Below, one piece after another: positions 16,279 to 21,225 of a DNA stretch of 21,225 nucleotides. The notes beneath the pieces are model-generated. The model did not search any database, was not told the DNA's origin, and saw only the letters and a list, made by a program, of their open reading frames with translations. The translations under genes and the position numbers were made by a program. The stretch comes from Anaerolineales bacterium (lineage in GTDB: Bacteria; Chloroflexota; Anaerolineae; Anaerolineales; E44-bin32). The DNA lies in NCBI GenBank assembly GCA_011772595.1, contig WVZH01000139.1, positions 1 through 21,225 of the forward strand. The letters are read 5' to 3'. How positions within the stretch are numbered: position 1 is the first letter of the stretch; every line of letters starts with the position of its first letter.

Positions 16279-16522
16279 AAATGCGACCGGAAAGGCGAAG
16301 TAAATAGACGACCAGGCTTGTGTGAGCAGCCTGTTATGCCGTCGGGTCTCTGAGAGACCGACGGTTAGATGGGGCGCTCACCAGGAGCTTCCGGGATCGC
16401 CTTAAAGCGAAAGCAGCATTGGGTGACCAGTCAATCATAGACCGGCACGGATAGAAGGTAGTTCGAGGCAAGAGATGCCCGACGCCAAGGGAAGCCTCCA
16501 GCAATGTTGTCCGCAGTAGCTA
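16279..16522 (+). ncRNA. candidate seekRNA/bridge-RNA region of IS element 1
   Basis: Non-coding sequence between the transposase stop and the right inverted repeat. A strong hairpin, CCGTCGGGTCTC (16339-16350) with GAGACCGACGG (16354-16364) around TGA, has one bulged G. IS1111-type elements encode a guide RNA (seekRNA) in this position. The stretch right after the hairpin reads GTTAGAT (16364-16370), the same heptamer as the R' core of the adjacent attC C. RNA ends are not defined. Confidence 0.45.
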
Positions 16523-16673
16523 TTGTGGAGGTCCTACAGATTTGCTAAATTGGGGCTTGACAGCAGCGCCATCATAGAAGGTTGCATTTGGCTAATCGCC
16601 GATGCATTTCACGGTACAGAAGAATGGACGCCGACTTGATTGCCGTACTCTCGGATCAGGTAAGGAATCGAGC

Positions 16674-17720
16674 ATGTTTCTGAAATCCCAACTTCATAGA
16701 GTTGCCCTCGCCTCCATAGGCCTACTCCTGACCGCATGCGTGCAAGCAGAGTCTCCGCCGGTCCTGGAAGTGAGTGGACTCGGCGAACCGCAGCCCGTAA
16801 TTGTGGATGTGGATATGGCTCACGAAGATATGCACGCCGTCCTGTACCTACTGCAGCATCCTAACGTCGATGTTAAGGCAATAACTGTCGCGGGCACGGG
16901 CGAGGCGCACTGCGAACCAGGCGTTCGAAACGCTTTGGGGCTTGTAGCGTTGAGTGAGGCTGGAGACATTCCGGTAGCCTGTGGTCGGGAAACTCCGCTG
17001 GCAGGTGACCACAGTTTCCCGCTGGCATGGAGACGGGACGCGGACAACCTCTACGGTCTTCGCCTGCCTGAGGGTGGAGAAGCCTCGTCGCAAAGTGCGC
17101 CAGAATTGATCGCCACGATCGTATATGGATCGCCTGAGAAGGTGACGATTGTAGCGGTAGGCCCGCTCACGAATGTGGCCGACGCGATGCTCGCCTATCC
17201 TGACATGGTCAAGAATGTCCAGATGATCTATGTAATGGGAGGTGCAGTGGAAGTGGCTGGCAATGTGGGGCTTTCCGGCGTTGGCATAGACAACCGCTTC
17301 GCCGAGTGGAACATCTACGTCGATCCGCACGCAGCCAATATCGTTTTCAACTCGGGGGCGCCGGTGACGCTGGTTCCGCTGGATGCGACTATGGACGCCC
17401 CGATTACGGCACGTTTTTACCGCATGCTGGGGGACGAGCGCCATTCCCCTGAAGCTGGCTTCGTCTATGACTTGCTAACCGCGAACCTAGGATTCGTGCA
17501 GACTGGGGGATTTCAGTTCTGGGATTCGCTTACTGCTGCGATATTCACAGACGAAAGCCTGGCGACGTTCAAGCTATATGACATCCAGGTTGTTGAGGAG
17601 GAGGGACCAGAAAGCGGGTACACAAAGCCGGTATCAGGAGGAGCCGAGGTCAGAGTGGCCAATTCCGCAGATGGCCGACGCTTCGAGATGATGTTTCTGG
17701 AGGTCCTAAACCTCCCCTGA
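16674..17720 (+). CDS. lipoprotein nucleoside-hydrolase-like protein
   Basis: A 348-aa exported lipoprotein of the inosine-uridine nucleoside hydrolase family. ATG 16674 is chosen because AAGGA lies at 16662-16666 and a proper lipoprotein signal follows: basic n-region, hydrophobic core, lipobox LLTAC with Cys22. The longer frame from 16602 would bury it. The family's N-terminal DxDxxxDD Ca-binding motif reads D45-V-D47-MAH-E51-D52, so the first Asp of the DD pair is Glu. Other landmarks are kept: AVGPLTNVA, YVMGGAVEVAGNV, FAEWNIYVDPHAA and FWDSL near the end (final Asp ligand). Likely N-ribosidase acting outside the membrane, perhaps in nucleoside scavenging, but activity is uncertain with the changed motif. 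It lies between two insertion sequences, inside one composite cassette interval. Confidence 0.88.
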   Translation: MFLKSQLHRVALASIGLLLTACVQAESPPVLEVSGLGEPQPVIVDVDMAHEDMHAVLYLLQHPNVDVKAITVAGTGEAHCEPGVRNALGLVALSEAGDIPVACGRETPLAGDHSFPLAWRRDADNLYGLRLPEGGEASSQSAPELIATIVYGSPEKVTIVAVGPLTNVADAMLAYPDMVKNVQMIYVMGGAVEVAGNVGLSGVGIDNRFAEWNIYVDPHAANIVFNSGAPVTLVPLDATMDAPITARFYRMLGDERHSPEAGFVYDLLTANLGFVQTGGFQFWDSLTAAIFTDESLATFKLYDIQVVEEEGPESGYTKPVSGGAEVRVANSADGRRFEMMFLEVLNLP

Positions 17721-17914
17721 GGTGGGTCAGTACACGGGATCGCTCAGTTCCCAATGCCGGCAGGATTGAGGTATCGTCACCTGCGTTTGGTCAAGGCATG
17801 CGGAATGCAGCCTAACCACTTCCATGAGAAGGCCTAGATTGTCAAGGGTCGACGTGGCGAGCTGACCGCTCTGTTCTCCAACACCATCCTTTCGCCTCAC
17901 TTCCATCCGCACTC
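17721..17914. other. short non-coding stretch between nucleoside hydrolase and IS element 2
   Basis: No gene, RNA or recombination site recognised. An attC would be expected near here if the nucleoside hydrolase were a simple cassette; instead the next attC lies beyond IS element 2, which suggests that the element inserted between the gene and its attC. Confidence 0.4.
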
Positions 17915-17925
17915 ATTGTGGGCTC

Positions 17926-18132
17926 TTTTTCTGAACTCGGTGCCCGTTGGTGTTCTCTCCAGGTGGGCGCTGCCATCTCGCTGATGGTATCTCCAAAGAG
18001 CCCAGTGGTTAGCCGCAGTCGCCCAAACGAGGCGTTGGCTGGAGGGAAATTTCAAGCAGTCATCCTGCCCTGTCTGCCCATTCAAAAATCTCTCAGTGCA
18101 CCTCCGATCAATGAGAAATAGAAGCATCAAGT
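17926..18132 (-). ncRNA. candidate seekRNA region of IS element 2
   Basis: Non-coding region downstream of the transposase stop. TGGGCTCTTT (17919-17928, overlapping the terminal repeat) pairs perfectly with AAAGAGCCCA (17995-18004), enclosing a smaller hairpin TGCCAT/ATGGTA around 17971-17989. An RNA of this shape at this place would match the seekRNA location of IS1111-type elements. The folding is read by eye; ends and strand of the RNA are unproven. Confidence 0.4.
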
Positions 18133-19212
18133 TCAAGCTGCAGCGGGGAGGGCTTCGGGTACCTGGCTATGTTTTCGGGCAAGATAAAAGGGATCATAGA
18201 TTTCTCCGGTCTTCCAAAGACGGTGAAGCAGAACGGCTAACTTCCTGGCAACCGCGACCACAGCTCTCTTCTTAGCATTCTTACCTCCGCGATCTGCGAG
18301 ATTCAAGCCCCAGCGGCGCAGGTCGCAATCCGGTCCAAAAAGCCCTAGCATATATTGGGCGGAGGAGACGAGCAGACGACGCAAATAGGGATTTCCCGTC
18401 TTGGTGATACGCAGTTGAGGATCGTGATCGCCGGATTGATCGCGTCGGGGGACAAGGCCGATGGCAGGACCGACCTCCCGGCTTCTGCGGAAGCGCTGGG
18501 GCTTTTCAAGCGTGAGGACAAAGGCCAGGGAAGTGAGTGGGCCCACTCTGCTGATCCGACGGAGCAGCTTGGTCTCTGGGTAGCGTTGGGTGCAAAGCGC
18601 TTCGGTCTTTTGGTCGTAGGATTTGATCTGCTGGGTGAGGGAAGCGATGGTGTCGAGGATGGGGGCCAGAGCAGGTCGGAGGGGCTCAGGGACGTCAGGA
18701 GCGACTTTGTGAGCGAAGCTGTCTGCTGAGCAAGAGGGCAAGCGCGAGCCGGAAACCTTAACGATGTCGCCAGCGTGGTTGATGAGTACGGTGCGGCAAC
18801 GGACGATGGCATCCCGCGATCGCAGGACGGCCAGGTAAGCTTGTGCTTGAGGTGATCGGTGATGAATGGGGGAAAGCAGTTCGGGATCGAGACGTGCCAG
18901 TCGAGCGAGCGTCTCGGCGTCGGCGCGATCGCCCTTGCGGGGGTTGTGATAGATCGCTCGTAGCTTGCGGGCATTGGCGACCAAGGCATTGTGGCCCAAC
19001 TCCCTGAGCAAGTGGCTGGTCCAGCGAGAGTGAGCTCCGACCTCCAGACCGATCTTGCAGGGCTGAAGGGTGGAGAACCTGCGATGGAAGGAGGCCCTGC
19101 TGGCGGGCAGACGTGATTCTTCGATCAACTCGCCATCCTGATCGACGATTGTTAGATAGGAGAACTTGTCTCCCAGGTCCAGTCCTACGAAAATCGTGCT
19201 ATGCTTATTCAT
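18133..19212 (-). CDS. IS110/IS1111-family transposase
   Basis: A 359-aa intact DEDD transposase. The N-terminal RuvC-like domain has Asp12 (VGLDLGDK), Glu57 (GLEVGAHS) and the Asp cluster in RKGDRADAETLARL (95-98 region). The C-terminal transposase_20 domain contains ISRVGPLTSLAFVLTL and the conserved ITKTGNPYLRRLLVSSAQYML, with the serine nucleophile region. I start at the ATG ending at 19212, with AAGGAG about ten bases upstream on the minus strand. The frame extends upstream to 19311, but that tail lacks family similarity and crosses the element's terminal repeat. Unlike the transposase of element 1 it has no internal stop, so this element may still be active. Confidence 0.93.
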   Translation of the reverse strand: MNKHSTIFVGLDLGDKFSYLTIVDQDGELIEESRLPASRASFHRRFSTLQPCKIGLEVGAHSRWTSHLLRELGHNALVANARKLRAIYHNPRKGDRADAETLARLARLDPELLSPIHHRSPQAQAYLAVLRSRDAIVRCRTVLINHAGDIVKVSGSRLPSCSADSFAHKVAPDVPEPLRPALAPILDTIASLTQQIKSYDQKTEALCTQRYPETKLLRRISRVGPLTSLAFVLTLEKPQRFRRSREVGPAIGLVPRRDQSGDHDPQLRITKTGNPYLRRLLVSSAQYMLGLFGPDCDLRRWGLNLADRGGKNAKKRAVVAVARKLAVLLHRLWKTGEIYDPFYLARKHSQVPEALPAAA

Positions 19213-19310
19213 GGGTCGGTATCTCCTTGTTTGGCAGCTACGAAGGTAGACTGCGTTTGATTGGTGAGCCCATAATAAGGCATCACGTGAGGGAGGTACC
19301 GGCCTTCTCA

Positions 19311-19410
19311 TCCCAATCTCGCTGGAGCCAACCTGGCTAGGCCGGCGAGAAGCGTTTCATGTGATACTAGCCCTTGGCTGGCCAGGCCGCTCAGCTCGAG
19401 ACCGTTAGGC
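19311..19410 (+). repeat. attC site D
   Basis: R' GTTAGGC (19404-19410) preceded by CAGCTCGAGACC; left arm CTCGCTGGAGCC at 19318-19329. The R'' core is degenerate (TCCCAAT, 19311-19317, for RYYYAAC). The interior resembles attC F (CTGGAGCCRACCTGGCYAG and GATACTAGC) rather than A-B-C, so there are two attC subclasses here. About 100 bases, an ordinary attC length. Confidence 0.8.
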
Positions 19411-19464
19411 CGAATTCATTTTTCGTTAATCGGGATATCCTTCTGGTGTGGAGGGGTTAACATT

Positions 19465-19824
19465 ATGACTACAGATGTTCTCCGTCAAGCTAAAACTGCT
19501 CTAGTAGCCCTGGATGCCAAAGTGCTAGTTTCTCTTTATGCTGAGGATTTCTTATTCGAAGATACTGCTTCTGGAGACCGAATAAGCGATAAAGCTGAAT
19601 TGAAATCCTATTTTGATCGATTGTTCTCGTTGCCGAATGTCAATTTCTCAAATGTGAGCTTTTTTGGCCTTGGTGAAAGAGCGGCTGGGCAATGGACTTG
19701 GGGAGGAAGCTCGCTTCAATCTGGTCAAAGGTATTCAATTCGGGGGGCTTCTCTCTTCAAGATCGAGCATGATAGGATCAAAGAGGAAATCATTTTCTAT
19801 GATCCTAGATCAGCGTATTCGTAA
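19465..19824 (+). CDS. NTF2/SnoaL-like protein (cassette gene)
   Basis: A 119-aa single-domain protein with the cone-shaped NTF2/SnoaL-like pattern: N-terminal helices (VLRQAKTALVALDAKVLVSLYAEDFLFEDT), a short helix around KAELKSYFDRLF, then strands (AAGQWTWGGSS, YSIRGASLFKIEHDRIKEEIIFYDP). Members bind or transform small hydrophobic molecules, and many are enzymes of unknown substrate. ATG 19465 has a GGAGGGG ribosome-binding site at 19450-19456. It fills the short interval between attC D and attC E, a compact cassette of about 570 bases, and is AT-richer than the Hdr operon. NTF2-like folds are frequent products of environmental integron cassettes. Confidence 0.85.
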   Translation: MTTDVLRQAKTALVALDAKVLVSLYAEDFLFEDTASGDRISDKAELKSYFDRLFSLPNVNFSNVSFFGLGERAAGQWTWGGSSLQSGQRYSIRGASLFKIEHDRIKEEIIFYDPRSAYS

Positions 19825-19834
19825 GAGTAATTCG

Positions 19835-19980
19835 GCCTAACAATTCTCTGGAGCAGACCCGAGAATCGTGTGAGTTTGCCCAGACTTGGTGTGTGATCGA
19901 GGGTGAAAGCGGGCTGCTTCCTGGCCTGTCCTGGCTGACGCCAGGCAGGCCAGGGGGCAGGCAGCTCGGAGCCGTTAGCC
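19835..19980 (+). repeat. attC site E
   Basis: R'' GCCTAAC (19835-19841) followed by AATTCTCTGGAGC; R' GTTAGCC (19974-19980), one base off the GTTRRRY consensus. The interior shares the GTGTGATCGAGGGTGAAAGC segment with attC B, with one change there (GTATGATCG). A hairpin is formed by GGCCTGTCCTGGCTGACGCC and its partner. Terminates the NTF2-like cassette. Confidence 0.88.
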
Positions 19981-20152
19981 ACCACCCTGGACAATCCCAA
20001 CCGCCTATCCACCCAAATAGAAAGCACCCGGGCTTCCTGTCTTGGACACCGAGGTATTGACTCCGGCATCCGTTTCATCAACACTCGTATCGATGTCGTC
20101 GACGCCCAACGACGACCATGTGGCCACCGCCATTGATAAATTTCTCAAAATC

Positions 20153-20209
20153 TTGACAAACGGACGATCTCACTGCATAATACCCTGGTATTATGGTAAC
20201 TTGGTACAT
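20153..20209 (+). promoter_or_regulatory. strong sigma70-type promoter with overlapping tandem operator
   Basis: TTGACA (20153-20158), a 17-base spacer, then CATAAT (20176-20181). A perfect inverted repeat TAATACC-CT-GGTATTA (20178-20193) covers the -10 and start site. Three exact tandem 8-base units of form TGGTANNN follow at 20186, 20194 and 20202. Short head-to-tail repeats like this are typical operators of ribbon-helix-helix repressors, and the first gene downstream encodes such a protein, so autoregulation is likely. Confidence 0.75.
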
Positions 20210-20233
20210 AAATAACGAAGTTGAGGTTTAACC

Positions 20234-20488
20234 GTGAATGATAAAAAGATCAAGGTTGAGCGTGTGCAAACCGGCGTTCGGATAGAAAAAAGAATGTTGA
20301 AAGTACTCAAGGCTATAGCTGAGTATCATGATATGTCCCTTGGCGACCTACTGGAAGGTATCGTGCTGCATGCTCTTGAAGGTCAGAGTCCCTTTAATGA
20401 AGCGGCGATCAAGCGCATTGACGCTCTCAGAGACTTCTATGAAATGGACTATAACACCAGTGCCGCTCATCAATTCATTGAGGAGTGA
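20234..20488 (+). CDS. ribbon-helix-helix-like DNA-binding protein
   Basis: An 84-aa protein with a ribbon-helix-helix pattern: strand RVQTGVRIEK (about 9-19), helix A RMLKVLKAIAEYHDM, then SLGDLLEGIVLHALEG as helix B. RHH proteins bind DNA as dimers with the strand in the major groove, typically as repressors or antitoxins. GTG start is used, 24 bases after the tandem operator repeats. The C-terminal 30 residues (FNEAAIKRIDALRDFYEMDY...) may bind a partner or ligand. The next gene follows after seven bases and is not toxin-like, so the simple toxin-antitoxin reading is disfavoured. Probably an autorepressor controlling the SRPBCC gene. Confidence 0.8.
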   Translation: MNDKKIKVERVQTGVRIEKRMLKVLKAIAEYHDMSLGDLLEGIVLHALEGQSPFNEAAIKRIDALRDFYEMDYNTSAAHQFIEE

Positions 20489-20495
20489 ATCAATC

Positions 20496-20966
20496 ATGTC
20501 AAACAACCATATTTCACGTACAGCAACTATCACTCTAAACGACTCGCCGGATAAAATCCTGCCGCTTTTTACGGCCTATGGTGAAACTCTGTGGATTACC
20601 GGTTGGAATCCAGAGTATGTTTACCCGGAAGACGGTGAGGCTAAAACAAATTCAGTGTGGAAAACTCAACATGATGAAAATGATCCAGAGACAATCTGGG
20701 TGACTATCAATTATGATACCGAAACGCACTCAGCCACTTACGTCAACGTCCAGCCCAATAATCGAGTTGCTCGGATTGATATTCAATGTGATGCCATTGC
20801 AAACGGTAAAACATCGGCTCAAATCACCTATACCATAACTGCGTTAGGAGAGAAGGGAATTCATTACATCAAACAACTCGCGCAAGAGCACTATGACCAC
20901 TGGATGAAGTCATGGGAAATGGGAATCAACTATTACCTGCACCATGGGGAAGCAGCACCACATTGA
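20496..20966 (+). CDS. SRPBCC/START-like ligand-binding protein
   Basis: A 156-aa protein whose pattern fits the SRPBCC helix-grip fold: first strand with SRTATITLNDSPDKILPLFTAYGETLWITGWNPEYVYPEDG (the family's W-x-P region), a long run of strands, and a C-terminal helix KQLAQEHYDHWMKSWEMGINYYL. Such proteins bind hydrophobic ligands or act on them. ATG 20496 is preceded by GAGGAG (20480-20485) at good spacing; a longer frame from 20328 runs inside the RHH gene and is not used. It is cotranscribed with the RHH-like gene, which suggests that the regulator responds to a compound handled by this protein. Ligand unknown. Confidence 0.82.
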   Translation: MSNNHISRTATITLNDSPDKILPLFTAYGETLWITGWNPEYVYPEDGEAKTNSVWKTQHDENDPETIWVTINYDTETHSATYVNVQPNNRVARIDIQCDAIANGKTSAQITYTITALGEKGIHYIKQLAQEHYDHWMKSWEMGINYYLHHGEAAPH

Positions 20967-20981
20967 TCGGTGTCCTACAAT

Positions 20982-21100
20982 ATGGTTCCATTTTCCACAT
21001 CAACCTCGGCATTCTGGGGAGGGTTTCGCGCCTTTGTACCTGTTATGCTAGGCGCGATTCCCTTTGGCTTGATATATGGAGTATCTGCTGTTGAGGGTAG
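20982..21100 (+). pseudogene. azlC: truncated azlC fragment (5' end only)
   Basis: From ATG 20982 the frame reads MVPFSTSTSAFWGGFRAFVP and then VMLGAIPFGLIYGVSAVEG, closely resembling the N-terminus of AzlC (branched-chain amino acid exporter large subunit: FRxGLRxxLPLxLGxIPFGLxFG). After about 40 residues the similarity stops and the frame runs without a stop into attC F and off the window. A full AzlC has about 230 residues and several membrane helices, so this is a gene fragment left at the 3' end of the cassette, behind the SRPBCC-like gene with only a 15-base gap. Recognition is from the motif only. Confidence 0.65.
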
Positions 21101-21150
21101 AGGGCCAGAGCCGCTGCGCGGCTCAGCTCCACTGTTATCCACATTTCGCC

Positions 21151-21225
21151 GCCCAACCACTCACTGGAGCCGACCTGGCCAGCCCGGATGTCGAGTTCGG
21201 CGCGATACTAGCTCTGGGCTGGCCA
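21151..21225 (+). repeat. attC site F (5' part; runs off window)
   Basis: R'' GCCCAAC (21151-21157) then CACTCACTGGAGCCGACCTGG, followed by an interior matching attC D (GATACTAGC, GGCTGGCCA). The R' end lies beyond the window, so the array continues to the right. Confidence 0.82.

Larger units (their letters stand above)
15095..16530 (+). mobile_element. IS110/IS1111-family insertion sequence (element 1)
   Basis: An insertion sequence of about 1.44 kb. The limits are set by subterminal inverted repeats CTCCACAA (15095-15102) and TTGTGGAG (16523-16530), which flank the transposase gene and about 240 bases of non-coding sequence after it. IS1111-type elements have short subterminal repeats and a non-coding seekRNA region downstream of the transposase, as here. 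The true ends should lie a few bases outside the repeats. It is inserted about 45 bases after the recombination point of attC C. Confidence 0.7.
17915..19276 (-). mobile_element. IS110/IS1111-family insertion sequence (element 2)
   Basis: About 1.36 kb, transcribed on the minus strand. An 11-bp subterminal inverted repeat with one mismatch marks it: ATTGTGGGCTC (17915-17925) and GAGCCCATAAT (19266-19276). The transposase lies between them with about 210 non-coding bases on its 3' side and about 55 on its 5' side, again the IS1111-like arrangement. Its sequence is unlike element 1, so the two arrived independently. Its right end lies about 35 bases from attC D. Confidence 0.7.

Noticed and set aside
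20234..20966. Toxin-antitoxin pair in the last cassette
   Set aside because: The RHH-like first protein fits an antitoxin, but the second is a 156-aa SRPBCC-like protein, not a known toxin type.
1..21225. CRISPR array from the repeated blocks
   Set aside because: Repeats are 60-210 bases, kilobases apart, and located at gene ends with attC cores; there are no regular spacers.

Overview
The window looks like a piece of an anaerobic bacterial genome. Genes for a formate-linked, heterodisulfide-reductase-type energy complex (including a selenocysteine formate dehydrogenase) sit between two stretches that carry integron attC recombination sites. The host cannot be named from sequence alone. Soluble HdrABC-MvhD-Fdh modules without cytochromes occur in anaerobic lineages such as Chloroflexota/Anaerolineae and Desulfobacterota, and I lean weakly to the former.

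Left edge (1-1220): the tail of an attC site, then a cassette with an alpha/beta-hydrolase ending in a divergent attC. Positions 1221-1922 hold at most one doubtful 51-codon ORF. On the minus strand, 4851-1923, lies a two-component pair: a membrane PAS/HAMP histidine kinase and an OmpR-type response regulator, with a perfect palindrome between them.

Centre (5397-13098, plus strand): an apparent operon encoding an unknown cysteine-bearing protein, HdrC, HdrB, HdrA, MvhD, an FdhB-like iron-sulfur protein and FdhA. Junctions from HdrC to the FdhB-like gene overlap or are separated by a few bases, so the products probably form one cytosolic complex. The expected electron path is formate -> FdhA -> FdhB-like -> MvhD -> HdrA flavin, which would split electrons between ferredoxin and a disulfide at HdrBC, or run in reverse to reduce CO2. 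FdhA is interrupted by an in-frame TGA that fits selenocysteine: it lies at the family's Sec/Cys position and is followed by a hairpin with a GGTCT loop at the same spacing as in E. coli fdhF.

Right part (13251-21225): a cassette array without an integrase in view. In order it carries a 92-aa orphan; a zinc alcohol dehydrogenase; a long composite cassette with two different IS110/IS1111-family elements around a lipoprotein nucleoside hydrolase; an NTF2/SnoaL-like protein; and a cassette with its own strong promoter driving a ribbon-helix-helix-like protein and an SRPBCC-like protein, ending in a truncated azlC fragment that abuts a last attC. The attC sites fall into two related subclasses with long hairpin-forming interiors, as expected of a sedentary chromosomal integron or a CALIN (attC cluster lacking integron-integrase).
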